64,000 bases of DNA from Pseudobdellovibrionaceae bacterium (GCA_019637915.1 JAHBUV010000001.1:2264565-2328564), one strand, 5' to 3'; positions 1 to 7,812 are shown, counted from the first letter of the stretch. Notes: a model not told the origin generated them from the sequence alone. Numbers and translations are program-made.

Positions 1-1
1 C

Positions 2-64
2 GAGGACGGGGAATATTATAAAAAGGCCCTGATCAAACTCAAAAAATACGGATCGCCGCGATGA
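2..64 (+). CDS. C-terminal fragment of an upstream gene
   Basis: An open frame entering from the left edge encodes about 20 residues rich in lysine and tyrosine and ends at the TGA at 62-64. That stop overlaps the ATG of the next gene in an ATGA junction, which argues that the fragment is real and translationally coupled to its neighbour. Too little is visible to identify the protein. Confidence 0.6.
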   Translation, partial: EDGEYYKKALIKLKKYGSPR

Positions 65-744
65 AGTTCCAGGAGCGCTCCTACAGCTCGACGCTCTTCC
101 GTCCCAAGCCGCACATCCATCTCGAGGGTGACGGCAGCCTGTTGTTGATCACCACGTCCTGGGGGGAGCCGGAATTCGCCGCGACCGCCGCCGGTGAGAT
201 CGCCCGTTACGTCACGGCCGCCCGGGGCGACATCGAAGTCACTTCGCCTTTCGAATTCCTGACGGGCATTTCCGACGAAGCCAATCATTTGCGTATCGGC
301 CTGCTGCTCGCGAACGATGTCCTGTACCGCGGGGAAAACCGCATCGAGTACGTCTCGGGCGTCGAAGTGATGGCCGTCAGCCGCACGGAAAATGAAATCG
401 CCTGGGCCCATGTGGGCGCCCCGCATTTGCTTCTGCGCCGGCCGGGACGGCCGCTGGCGCCGCTCGCGACGAGCTTCGATCATTCCTTCGAGCTGGCCCT
501 GCAGGGCCGTCGCGAAGCGCCCTTGCCGTCGAGACTGCTGGGCGTGGAGCCTTCGTGCCACGTGGCCTGCGGAAACCTGCAGATCGGTTCGGGGGACCTG
601 CTGGTGCTTCTCGCCTCGTCGCATCTGCCGCCGGCTTTGTGGACCACCAACGATTCCTACGACCTGCCGACCATCACGAAACAGATGATCCAGGCGGACA
701 CGGAGTCGCCGTTCTGGCTCGGGCTCGTGGATTTTGAGGAGTGA
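61..744 (+). CDS. PP2C-like fold protein, probably a pseudophosphatase
   Basis: This 227-residue protein has no signal peptide. The order of its motifs follows the PPM/PP2C phosphatase fold: a strand pair ending AHVGAPHLLL where active enzymes have a VGDSR-type motif, then a DH segment, then GDLLVLLASSHL where active enzymes have a GD...SDG motif. The metal-binding aspartates expected at both places are replaced (A and S), so catalysis is doubtful and a binding or regulatory role is more likely. It starts in an ATGA overlap with the preceding gene. The fold assignment rests on pattern recognition by eye; it could be a conserved hypothetical of another family. Confidence 0.6.
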   Translation: MKFQERSYSSTLFRPKPHIHLEGDGSLLLITTSWGEPEFAATAAGEIARYVTAARGDIEVTSPFEFLTGISDEANHLRIGLLLANDVLYRGENRIEYVSGVEVMAVSRTENEIAWAHVGAPHLLLRRPGRPLAPLATSFDHSFELALQGRREAPLPSRLLGVEPSCHVACGNLQIGSGDLLVLLASSHLPPALWTTNDSYDLPTITKQMIQADTESPFWLGLVDFEE

Positions 745-879
745 TTCTCAGGCCCCTAAGGGAAAATCACATGAGCATTTTGTTTTTAATTAAATAAATT
801 TATTTAAGTCCATTGACTTCCTTCTTTTCTTTTTGAATCATCAACCGGCGTGATGAAAATAAAAATTATTTTTTTGCTC

Positions 880-894
880 GCTTGACCTGAACCC
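880..894. repeat. Left IS end: GCT target duplication plus terminal inverted repeat
   Basis: The direct repeat GCT at 880-882 is followed by TGACCTGAACCC at 883-894. The inward-reading right end begins TGACCTTGACCC, a 10/12 match. The TG...CA termini are usual for IS3-family elements. A four-base duplication (GCTT) is equally compatible, because the next base is shared. Confidence 0.8.
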
Positions 895-908
895 GATGTT
901 TGATCCAG

Positions 909-1781
909 TTACATTGCGACTGGTCGAATCTCAACACTTGCCTGAAATGGCGTAAAAGTTTCCGGCGCTGGCGGCCGATAACCAAGAGAACTGTGTGGCC
1001 TAACGGTGTTGTAGTGCTTTCTCCATCTCTCAATCATCACTTGCGCCTCCTTCATTGAATAAAAGATCTCCCGATTCAAAAGCTCATCGCGAAGTTTGCC
1101 GTTAAACGATTCCAGATAGCCATTCTCCCAAGGGCTTCCGGGCTGGATAAAAAGGGGCTTAAGTTCCAAGGCCTCAAACCAAATTCGAAGCTTCGCCGCA
1201 ATGAACTCAGATCCGTTGTCGGATCTAACGTGTGTTGGAACCCCTCTTTGTAAAAAGAGTTCACAGAGGGAATCGAGCACGTCCTGATGAGTGAGCCTTC
1301 GCGCCGCCTTGATCATCAAACACTCTCTCGTGAACTCATCGATCACGTTAAACATCTTAAACGTCTTTCCCTCATGAGTTTGATCGAATACAAAATCATA
1401 AGACCAGACATGATTGGGTCTTTCGGGCCTAAGCCTGATACAAGAGCCTTCTCGATCCCAAAGCCGGGCTCGTTTCTTTTGTTTTTTGGGAACTTTGAGC
1501 CCTTGCTCTTTCCAAATTCTCGCAACCCGCTTGGCATTGACCTTCCAGCCCTTTTCTTTCAGAAGGGCTGTGATGCGGCGATATCCGTATCGCCCGTAGG
1601 TTTGCGCAAGTTCAATGATGTCACGAGTAAGGCGGTCTTCGTCTGGTCGAAAGGTCACGGTGTAGCGCTGAGTGGATCTTCCCTGATCGAGGATTTTACA
1701 GGCCCGTCTTTCTGAGATGCCAAACACTTCGATCGCGTGCTCAACGGCCTCTCTTTTGCGTGACGGGCTTAGAAGTTTCCC
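909..1781 (-). CDS. IS3 transposase OrfB (DDE integrase core), reached by -1 frameshift
   Basis: The frame begins at the slippery heptamer and continues as LLSPSRKREAVEHAIEVFGI, the junction expected of an IS3 OrfAB fusion. The integrase catalytic triad is visible as YDFVFD (Asp), SDNGSEF (Asp) and WENGYLESFN (Glu), followed by the usual HYNTVRPHSSLGYRPP motif near the C-terminus. A GTG at 1727 could start a free OrfB, but translation as an OrfAB fusion fits the family better. The frame is full length with no internal stop. Confidence 0.93.
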   Translation of the reverse strand, partial: GKLLSPSRKREAVEHAIEVFGISERRACKILDQGRSTQRYTVTFRPDEDRLTRDIIELAQTYGRYGYRRITALLKEKGWKVNAKRVARIWKEQGLKVPKKQKKRARLWDREGSCIRLRPERPNHVWSYDFVFDQTHEGKTFKMFNVIDEFTRECLMIKAARRLTHQDVLDSLCELFLQRGVPTHVRSDNGSEFIAAKLRIWFEALELKPLFIQPGSPWENGYLESFNGKLRDELLNREIFYSMKEAQVMIERWRKHYNTVRPHSSLGYRPPAPETFTPFQASVEIRPVAM

Positions 1782-2047
1782 TTGTTGATCTCTTTCAGAA
1801 CGGAGTTATCTAGAGCGAGTTCGGCGACGACTTTTTTGAGGCGCTGGTTTTCAATCTCAAGTTCTTTCAGCCTTCGGGTTTGATCCACTTGCAAACCACC
1901 GAACTCTTTTCTCCAGCGGTAGAAAGTTTGCAGCGTGATGCCGTGTTTCCTGCAAGCCTCTTCTTGGCTTATTCCTCGGCCTGTTTCGATCTCCATGTTT
2001 CTTAAAATCTGAACGATCTGCTCAGGGCTTCTTTTCTTGTTTGCCAT
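1769..2047 (-). CDS. IS3 transposase OrfA (DNA-binding subunit)
   Basis: This 92-residue protein starts at the ATG at 2047, preceded by a strong AAGGAAAGG ribosome-binding site; an upstream in-frame ATG at 2068 is less likely. It has an N-terminal helix-turn-helix (ISQEEACRKHGITLQTFYRW) and then a heptad-repeat coiled coil (LKELEIENQRLKKVVAELAL), both typical of IS3 OrfA proteins. OrfA dimerises and binds the terminal repeats, and it supplies the N-terminal half of the OrfAB transposase through frameshifting just before its stop. Confidence 0.92.
   Translation of the reverse strand: MANKKRSPEQIVQILRNMEIETGRGISQEEACRKHGITLQTFYRWRKEFGGLQVDQTRRLKELEIENQRLKKVVAELALDNSVLKEINKGNF
1775..1781 (-). 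promoter_or_regulatory. Programmed -1 frameshift heptamer GGGAAAC
   Basis: In the orfA frame the sequence reads G GGA AAC, a perfect X-XXY-YYZ slippery heptamer three codons before the orfA stop. Slipping one base back gives GGG AAA and then CTT CTA AGC, which is exactly the orfB frame. This is the standard way IS3 elements make the OrfAB transposase. Confidence 0.85.
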
Positions 2048-2096
2048 AACCTTTCCTTTCATGCCCACAATACATCAAGTTGTGGACCGGTTTAAA

Positions 2097-2111
2097 GGGT
2101 CAAGGTCAGCT
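2097..2111. repeat. Right IS end: terminal inverted repeat plus GCT target duplication
   Basis: The terminal inverted repeat ends ...AAGGTCA at 2108, followed by the second GCT copy at 2109-2111. Read inward it is TGACCTTGACCC, matching the left end at 10 of 12 positions. Confidence 0.8.
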
Positions 2112-2383
2112 TTTGGGCCAGGTAGCTCTATGGACCCATTTGGTGGTGGTGGCGTAGGCGGTCCAATGACCATTGGGCCACCTCTAACGCTTGGGGGTAT
2201 AATTGGATCAATCTTCATGTGTCCTACAGCTGGTGATAGTCCTAAGCCACCGAGGGAAAACTGTCAGCAAACGTTTAATAATACATACAATAGCTGCATT
2301 GCTAGTGGGAGAAAACCTGAGAAGTGCCTTGAAGAAGCCGGTATTGCATATGCAGAATGTGTGAAGAGATATAATGCAAATTG

Positions 2384-3445
2384 ATGAAAGTAATTATGAA
2401 GAAATATAATCTTGAAAAACTAATTGAGTGGAAGGGGCCTGAAAAAGCAGACCCCTTTCCTGGGCTCCCGGCATTGTCCAGACGCCCCAATCCATTAGCC
2501 ATTAGAAATTTGGTTGTTGTCAGTAGCTTCAAGTCGTGTTCGGTTTTTGCTCTCCAAAAGAAAAGCGGTAAAGTGGTTTGGAGTTTTGAGCTAGGCACTT
2601 ATGGTGGCCACTCGCTAAGTCATAATTCCGAAATGATTTTGGCAGGTACAGTGAGAGGGATTTTTTGTCTCTCTCTGGCTTCGGGGAAAAAGAACTGGTC
2701 ATATGAGCCATATGACAAAGAACAAGAATCTTTTTATTCAGAGGCTATCTGTGCGGGCGATAGTGTCTTTATTGCTGATCGTTATGGATATTTGCATGCT
2801 TTGAGGGCTAAAACGGGATCATTAAAGTGGAAAGTTCTTCTTAGTCCGTCAGGAAAATATGGAATTAATGCCACGGTAACGGTTGTGGCAAATAGGATCT
2901 ACGCCGTTTCAACTGGTGGTGAGTTAAGCTGCGTCGATGCAAAAACAGGAAAGCTGCTTTGGGTTCTGACGCTCGACGAAGGGAGTATACGGCCTCCTAT
3001 CGTATCGAGGGGCAAGATTTATATCCAAGGCGAAAAAAATATTTTCCTGATAGATCTTAAGACAAGAGATATAGGGAAAATTGGCTTCAACGAGATCATT
3101 GATATCTGTGTATTGGGACGATCTATCTATATAATAGATAAAAGAATCTCTTCAAACTCATCTGAAGGAGAAGATTTTTCTGTATTTGCTCATTCTCAGG
3201 GGCATTCGCATCAAATATTAAGAATGAAAGAGCGCCCAAGTGGCTTCTTTCCTGTGGCCGGGAAAAAGCATTTGGGAATTTTAGGTTCAGGCAAGTTGAT
3301 TTTTTTAAACGTGGAAAAAGAGCGTAAAGAGGCGGAGGTCCTGGGCCTTTTTAGTTCTATACCATTTGTTGAAAAAAGCAGAATTTATAGTGTTGGTTTG
3401 TTGAATGAGGCTGTCTGTTTTCGAAATCCGGCTTTTGAAGTTTAA
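2384..3445 (+). CDS. PQQ-like beta-propeller repeat protein
   Basis: This protein of about 353 residues contains repeats of the type VDAKTGKLLW, LRAKTGSLKW and LQKKSGKVVW, the 'tryptophan-docking' blades of PQQ-enzyme-like propellers. There is no signal peptide and none of the metal or cofactor residues of a true quinoprotein dehydrogenase, so a binding or scaffold role is likely. The ATG at 2384 overlaps the preceding stop (TGATG); an upstream TTG at 2381 and an ATG at 2396 are alternatives. Base composition is AT-rich, unlike the core genes to the right. Two related propeller genes lie at 32180 and 35210, each also behind a small translationally coupled gene set. Confidence 0.85.
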   Translation: MKVIMKKYNLEKLIEWKGPEKADPFPGLPALSRRPNPLAIRNLVVVSSFKSCSVFALQKKSGKVVWSFELGTYGGHSLSHNSEMILAGTVRGIFCLSLASGKKNWSYEPYDKEQESFYSEAICAGDSVFIADRYGYLHALRAKTGSLKWKVLLSPSGKYGINATVTVVANRIYAVSTGGELSCVDAKTGKLLWVLTLDEGSIRPPIVSRGKIYIQGEKNIFLIDLKTRDIGKIGFNEIIDICVLGRSIYIIDKRISSNSSEGEDFSVFAHSQGHSHQILRMKERPSGFFPVAGKKHLGILGSGKLIFLNVEKERKEAEVLGLFSSIPFVEKSRIYSVGLLNEAVCFRNPAFEV

Positions 3446-3826
3446 TAGCTCTTTTCTTGTATGAATCAGAGATAGGTCGCGAGAAGGTCTCAAGTAAAAT
3501 TCATTTTTGCATTCCTTCTTTGTGGACCTTTTTTTGTCGTTCGCGATTGCGATCCTGAAACGGAGCGGTGTGTGAGTAAGGATTCGCTTGTTTGATGGTG
3601 GGGCTGCGACCCTCTGTGGGTACATTGTGCAAGATCCGGTCATCAGGACTGATCTGACAGGTGAGAGTTTTATAGTTGGGGGAATTGCTATTGGTTTTTT
3701 CGCCAAATCCCATTGTCATTACGGTTAATAAAATCAAAATATGTTTTGCAATAGAATCAGTTTTCACTTCCAATGATCCTCGTGCCCCTTGTTTTCATTC
3801 ATCACTAGAATTGGCGGAGGAAGTTT
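3446..3826. other. AT-rich intergenic stretch with one possible small gene
   Basis: No confident plus-strand gene is visible in these 381 bases. A minus-strand frame (3501-3773) may be real. A TAGAAT at 3806-3811 could be a -10 element for the following gene, but no good -35 lies at the right distance. The composition is that of the accessory patch, which ends about here. Confidence 0.5.
3501..3773 (-). CDS. Possible small exported protein
   Basis: A 90-codon frame starts at TTG 3773 with GAGG four bases upstream; a GTG two codons later is another option. The N-terminus has lysines and then a hydrophobic run (HILILLTVMTMGFG) like a signal peptide. The rest is polar, basic at the C-terminus and contains a single cysteine. 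I recognise no family. The frame is low-GC like its surroundings, so chance openness cannot be excluded. Confidence 0.35.
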   Translation of the reverse strand: MEVKTDSIAKHILILLTVMTMGFGEKTNSNSPNYKTLTCQISPDDRILHNVPTEGRSPTIKQANPYSHTAPFQDRNRERQKKVHKEGMQK

Positions 3827-4885
3827 ATGGGAAAACGTGCGTTCTTTCGGAATCATTTCATGCGCAGCGTGGGCGCGAAGTCGGCCGTGTTGATGGCTTT
3901 GGTGGCGGCTCCCGTCATGGCTTCGGCCAACTGCCTGCTCAGCAAGACCGTTTGTTCGAGCTATGACCTGGATTTTCCGGTCAATATCAACACGACGACC
4001 GGTCCCGCTCTGACCGTCATGGGCGGCAATGCGGGCATTGGCACGACGGCTCCGCAGACCCTGATGCAAGTGGGGGACGGTGGTGAGGTCGGCAAGATGG
4101 CGATCAATTCCCTCGACGGAACTTTCGGTCAGCTGCAGATCGGCAATCCTTTCCCGCATGGGGAAGCGAGCATGGTTTTCTTGAGCGGAGTCACGGGGTT
4201 CGGCTCGGAGGCGACCTCCAGCCTGGGGCTGTCGGCTGTTTGGAGCCTGGGCGTGGGCGGTTACGGGATCGGCGGCGAAAAGTTCGCTTTCAACAACGTG
4301 GCTCATGGCCCGATCCTGACGATGACCTCGGCGGGATTTGTCGGCATCGGCACGACTTCTCCCACCTCGCTCCTCCAAGTGGCTGGGACGGAAGCCGGAA
4401 CCATTGCCTACATTAGCAATGCGGACGCGGCCGGCACGGCCTTGTCGGCGCAGAATGAAGATTCCGGATTCTACGGCGCCCTCGGAACTCCGACCTACGG
4501 CGTCTACAGCAATGGCCAGGCCGGCGGCACGACGGCGTGGGCGAACGTGTCCGACGAGCGTTTGAAAACCCAAATCGAAGTGATCCCGGACGCCCTCGAG
4601 CGCCTGCTGAGCTTGCGCGGCGTGAGCTACCATTGGAAAGACAAAAAGCGCGATCAGAAAGAGGGCGAAAAGATCGGCCTGATCGCCCAGGACGTGGAAA
4701 AGGTCTTTCCCCAGGCCGTGATCAATGTGCAGGGCACGAAGATGGTGTCCTCCACGGATCTCATGGGCCCCATGATTCAAGGCATGAAGCAGATGAATGA
4801 AAAGCTTCAGAGCCTGGAGCGCGAGAACCAGGAACTGAAAGCCCGTTTGAATGCCATCGAAGCGGCTCTGAGCAAGTCGATGTGA
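3827..4885 (+). CDS. Tail-fibre-type surface protein with C-terminal S74 chaperone domain
   Basis: This 352-residue protein has a long N-terminal signal peptide (cleavage near ASA-N, residues 33-35). A Gly/Thr-rich fibre region follows with two GIGTT repeats (about residues 70 and 173), then an S74 intramolecular chaperone domain starting at VSDERLKTQI (Ser242, Lys247) with GLIAQDVEKVFPQAV, and a C-terminal coiled coil. S74 domains trimerise fibre proteins and usually cleave themselves off at the conserved Ser. The start is fixed by GGAGGA just upstream. No phage genes are nearby, so it is probably a host surface or appendage protein. A terminator follows. Confidence 0.88.
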   Translation: MGKRAFFRNHFMRSVGAKSAVLMALVAAPVMASANCLLSKTVCSSYDLDFPVNINTTTGPALTVMGGNAGIGTTAPQTLMQVGDGGEVGKMAINSLDGTFGQLQIGNPFPHGEASMVFLSGVTGFGSEATSSLGLSAVWSLGVGGYGIGGEKFAFNNVAHGPILTMTSAGFVGIGTTSPTSLLQVAGTEAGTIAYISNADAAGTALSAQNEDSGFYGALGTPTYGVYSNGQAGGTTAWANVSDERLKTQIEVIPDALERLLSLRGVSYHWKDKKRDQKEGEKIGLIAQDVEKVFPQAVINVQGTKMVSSTDLMGPMIQGMKQMNEKLQSLERENQELKARLNAIEAALSKSM

Positions 4886-4892
4886 TTGAAAG

Positions 4893-4923
4893 AGCCGGAA
4901 GCTCGAAGAGCCTCCGGCTTTTC
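4893..4923 (+). terminator. Rho-independent terminator after the S74 protein gene
   Basis: The arms AGCCGGA (4893-4899) and TCCGGCT (4913-4919) enclose an inner GCTC/GAGC pairing and are followed by TTTTC. It lies eight bases after the stop of the S74-domain gene. Confidence 0.75.
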
Positions 4924-5014
4924 ACCTCTTTCCTCCCGTCCTGATTCATGGCCTCTGGCGTCTACGGTTCACTTCGCGAACTTGTTTATGGGAGTCTGCA
5001 CGGGTGAGGTGTCG

Positions 5015-6022
5015 ATGCATGGCATTTTTTCCCGTTTGGGCCGCCGATCTTACCAGCTCTTGGAGCTCGAGCTGGCGAGTTCCCGCAGCGGGCGTCGGAC
5101 GGCCGTCTTCTTCAAGATTGAAAAACATGATTTGGCTCAGCGTTGGGCGCGGATGCTCTGGAACTCCCTGCGCAACGAGCAGTTGAAAGTGTATAAGAAC
5201 TATCTCTTTCACGGATGGCTGAGTGAAGGGCGCACGTTGAAGTTTCTGTGTGAAGAGCTGGATCGGCATATCTCCCTGATCAACGGATTTTTCGCTGAAC
5301 ATCATGAAGAACCCTACGCGATCACTCAGCGGGTGAGCCTGGAGACGATGGATCAGGATCTTCTGAATCAGATTCACCGGCATTTTGAGAATCTGATCGG
5401 CCACAGCTGGAATGTTTCCCGCTTTTACACGAAAGCACCGTCCGAGATCCGCTGGTCGATCGAAAACCTGAATTGGCTCGTCCACGAGATCGAGAACCTG
5501 CGGTGTTGCCAGGAGCGCATGTCCCGGGGCTTTTGCCAGTCTCATATGTTCGTTTCCTTCGAAGGGGCCGAACGCCAGGACCTGCGTTTCGAAGACTACG
5601 CCCACTTCGATCCCCACATCGATTTCGGCGACGTGTGTCTGCACTACGCCCAGATCGGCAAACCCCATTTGGACGCTTTCCACAGCCAGGATGAAATCAT
5701 CGACATGAGCAGCGTGAACGGGCTCCGTTACCTGACGGCGGAATTCGACATCAGTTTTCGGGACGCGGACCGCCGCGAAGTGGATTCCTGGATGCCGCGC
5801 TTCCGCGCCTGGATGCGGGAGAAAGGCCTCGACCCCGACGACCGCCGTCTGGCCATCGGTTTCGCGCGCATCGCTTCCCTCGACCGTTCGCACTTTCCCG
5901 CGCAGTCGAACCTCGAGATCATGCGCTTTCTACACGGCTTCGACGACCTCGTCGGCGTCAGGCTTCACAGCTCCCGGCGCCGCATGGAGAAACGCTTCGA
6001 GGAAACGGCGGCCTCGGTCTAA
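5015..6022 (+). CDS. Conserved-looking cytoplasmic protein of unknown function
   Basis: The frame is open from 4886, but the ATG at 5015, preceded by GTGAGGTG, is the best start and gives 335 residues. No signal peptide or membrane segment is present. The first half is helical and rich in charged residues. The second half contains acidic strands such as HFDPHIDFGDVCLHYAQIGK and YLTAEFDISF. I do not recognise a family. It is separated from the preceding gene by a terminator and its last four bases overlap the convergent sulfatase-like gene. Confidence 0.75.
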   Translation: MHGIFSRLGRRSYQLLELELASSRSGRRTAVFFKIEKHDLAQRWARMLWNSLRNEQLKVYKNYLFHGWLSEGRTLKFLCEELDRHISLINGFFAEHHEEPYAITQRVSLETMDQDLLNQIHRHFENLIGHSWNVSRFYTKAPSEIRWSIENLNWLVHEIENLRCCQERMSRGFCQSHMFVSFEGAERQDLRFEDYAHFDPHIDFGDVCLHYAQIGKPHLDAFHSQDEIIDMSSVNGLRYLTAEFDISFRDADRREVDSWMPRFRAWMREKGLDPDDRRLAIGFARIASLDRSHFPAQSNLEIMRFLHGFDDLVGVRLHSSRRRMEKRFEETAASV

Positions 6023-7779
6023 GGACTGAATTTCCGCATCTCCGGCAAGGCCAGCGCCAGGCTCGTTCGGTTGGGCAGCACCGATTCGGCCGCGGAGGGC
6101 AGCCAGATCAGGCCCAGCCCGGCGTTGCCCTTCAGGATGCGCAGGTCCTGCTGGGAAATCTCCCAGGATTTCAGGAAGCGCCGGCGGGCCGCCTCTTTGC
6201 CGGGGTCGTTTTCCTGGTCGGCGCGCACCCAGGCGTAAAGGCTCAGGAACAGCTCGTCGTTGCAGGCCTTGGTCTGCTCGTTGGTCGGGCTCTTGCGGCC
6301 GATCAAATTCAGGCACGAGTCGTTCAACGCCGCTTTTTTGCCCAGGTTGCGCTCCGCCACCGCGGTCCACAGGGGCGAGCGCATCTGTTTGCCGATGCGG
6401 GCGAGGTTCTGCCAGTCCTTTTGTTCCAGCGAGGACTGCGCGGCCCAGCGCAGGACGCGGGGATCGGCGTCGCTTTTCTCGCTCAATGAAACCAATTGAC
6501 GGTGCCAGGCCGGGGCGCGGGCCGGGGACAGCCAGTTCAGGGCCGGGATCTGGAAGATGGCGCGGAACGAGGCATCGGGTTTTTCCCAGGGACGGTAGCC
6601 GGCGCTTTTCATCGCCGCCAGCAGATCCTGATCGGCGGCCGAGGGCGGGGACGGGCTGGTCTCCAGGCGATCGGTCAATGTGTTGTAGGCGAGCGGCGTC
6701 TGGTCGTTCAACAGGAGCGTGTAATCCCGCAAGACGGCGGCGCGCACGCCGCCGACCCCCTGCCACTGCGACCAGGCGCTTTCGATCAACAGCGGCCGGT
6801 TCACCGGCCAGTCCGGGCGCTTGCCCAAAAGCCCCGCCTTCAGGGAGTGCACCGGGAAACTGTCATGGGTCGTGGCGGGGAAGGAACCGCCGGTGATTTC
6901 AAAAAACGTGCGGCCCAGGTCGGCCAGGGTGACGTTGCGGTCGATGGTCCATTTCATGGCCTCGTCGCGGGGTTTGTTGGTGGCCTTCATGAACAGGGAC
7001 ACCTGCGTGTTCTCGCTGTTCAGGAGCAGCGGTTCGATCTCCCCCGAGCGCGGCGAGATCTCGCGGCCGTTCAGGCCGACGACGGAGATGAAGGTGTCGT
7101 TCCAGCGGTTGGACTTCTTGAGGACGCCGAAGAGCTCGCCCAGGGTCTCATCCAGCTCCTCGAGCTGACTGTCATAGGACAAACTGCGGATCTCGCCGTT
7201 GTTGGTTTCCGTGACGGTGTCGGTGAAGTTCAAATCCGGGACGTAGATGACGCTGACGAAGGCCCGGTCCTCCACTTCCTGGAAAAGCCAGTTTTCGAAC
7301 AGGCGGCGGCTTTCCGAAAAAGGACGGAACAAACGCCCCGCGGAGATGTTGAGGTTGTCATCGAAGATCTCGAAACCCTGGTGCAGGCCCGTGCGCCGCC
7401 ACAGCGGGGCGCCGCCCGAGAAAAAGGACGTGCGGTAGCCGCGGCCCAGGGCGGACTCGGCGAAAGTCCTGAAGTGGGGCGACAAGCCGGGGCCGCCGTT
7501 GGCGCGCACCTCGTGCTGGAAAGGGTAGAGGCCCGTCATGATGGAGGTCAGCGCCGGCACGCTCAACGGGGACGTGGTCATGGCGTGCGTGAAGCGGATG
7601 GACTCGTTGCACAGCGTGCGGAAACCCGAATGTTCCTCTTCGCCGTCGCCCGTGCACAGGGAGGCGTGGAACGGCAGGCTGTCGACCGCGACGATCAGGA
7701 CCGAAGGCGGTCTTTTGGCTTCGCAGGCGACTTGCAGAAGTCCAGCGATGAAGAGAAGAATCCAGAGCCGGCGACCCAT
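6019..7779 (-). CDS. Sulfatase/alkaline-phosphatase-fold lipoprotein lacking the usual nucleophile motif
   Basis: This 586-residue protein begins with a lipoprotein signal (LLQVAC; acylated Cys at about residue 19). It then shows the start of the sulfatase fold (SVLIVAVDSL) and the segment MTTSPLSVPALTSIMTGLYP, where active sulfatases have C/S-x-P-S-R. Here the Arg is absent, so no formylglycine sulfatase site exists. The C-terminal third is helical and outside the fold. Phosphoglycerol or phosphoethanolamine transferase relatives are possible, but the degenerate site leaves the substrate open. It is probably anchored in an envelope membrane. Its 3' end overlaps the preceding convergent gene by four bases. 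Confidence 0.8.
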   Translation of the reverse strand: MGRRLWILLFIAGLLQVACEAKRPPSVLIVAVDSLPFHASLCTGDGEEEHSGFRTLCNESIRFTHAMTTSPLSVPALTSIMTGLYPFQHEVRANGGPGLSPHFRTFAESALGRGYRTSFFSGGAPLWRRTGLHQGFEIFDDNLNISAGRLFRPFSESRRLFENWLFQEVEDRAFVSVIYVPDLNFTDTVTETNNGEIRSLSYDSQLEELDETLGELFGVLKKSNRWNDTFISVVGLNGREISPRSGEIEPLLLNSENTQVSLFMKATNKPRDEAMKWTIDRNVTLADLGRTFFEITGGSFPATTHDSFPVHSLKAGLLGKRPDWPVNRPLLIESAWSQWQGVGGVRAAVLRDYTLLLNDQTPLAYNTLTDRLETSPSPPSAADQDLLAAMKSAGYRPWEKPDASFRAIFQIPALNWLSPARAPAWHRQLVSLSEKSDADPRVLRWAAQSSLEQKDWQNLARIGKQMRSPLWTAVAERNLGKKAALNDSCLNLIGRKSPTNEQTKACNDELFLSLYAWVRADQENDPGKEAARRRFLKSWEISQQDLRILKGNAGLGLIWLPSAAESVLPNRTSLALALPEMRKFSP

Positions 7780-7782
7780 GAG

Positions 7783-7812
7783 TTGACCTTCGTTTCCTCC
7801 AGCGGGGATAAT
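7783..7812 (+). promoter_or_regulatory. Sigma-70-type promoter for exbB-exbD
   Basis: TTGACC (7783-7788), an 18-base spacer and GATAAT (7807-7812) precede the exbB start by a leader of roughly 36 bases. The match was made by eye. Confidence 0.6.

Larger units (their letters stand above)
883..2108 (-). mobile_element. Complete IS3-family insertion sequence (about 1226 bp)
   Basis: Two overlapping frames (orfA and orfB) on the minus strand, imperfect terminal inverted repeats with TG/CA ends, and a short direct target duplication (GCT at 880-882 and 2109-2111) define the whole element. OrfA has a helix-turn-helix followed by a leucine-zipper-like region; orfB carries the DDE integrase core. 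A GGGAAAC slippery heptamer links them. The features suggest the IS407/IS3 side of the family, but the subgroup was not determined. All parts look intact, so the insertion may be recent and the element active. It interrupts a small secreted-type gene. Confidence 0.93.
853..2384 (+). pseudogene. Small cysteine-rich protein gene split by the IS3 element
   Basis: Removing the IS and one copy of the target duplication joins 853-882 to 2112-2384 in one frame: ATG, ten codons, then 90 more codons to the TGA at 2382-2384, giving 100 residues. The N-terminus (MKIKIIFLLA) is short and hydrophobic. A Gly/Pro-rich stretch follows, then five cysteines, the last four spaced C-x10-C-x9-C-x10-C, like a disulfide-stapled helical hairpin. 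The duplicated triplet GCT is exactly the tenth codon, so the pre-insertion reading frame is unambiguous. Its stop overlaps the ATG of the propeller gene (TGATG), so the two probably formed an operon. The function is unknown; the protein was probably exported. Confidence 0.8.

Noticed and set aside
2037-2111. The in-frame ATG inside the IS as start of the small protein
   Set aside because: It is created by IS sequence; the rebuilt gene has its own ATG at 853 and a restored frame.
3676-3966. A plus-strand 96-codon frame before the S74 gene
   Set aside because: It runs through the ribosome-binding site and signal-peptide region of the S74 protein in another frame and has no features of its own.
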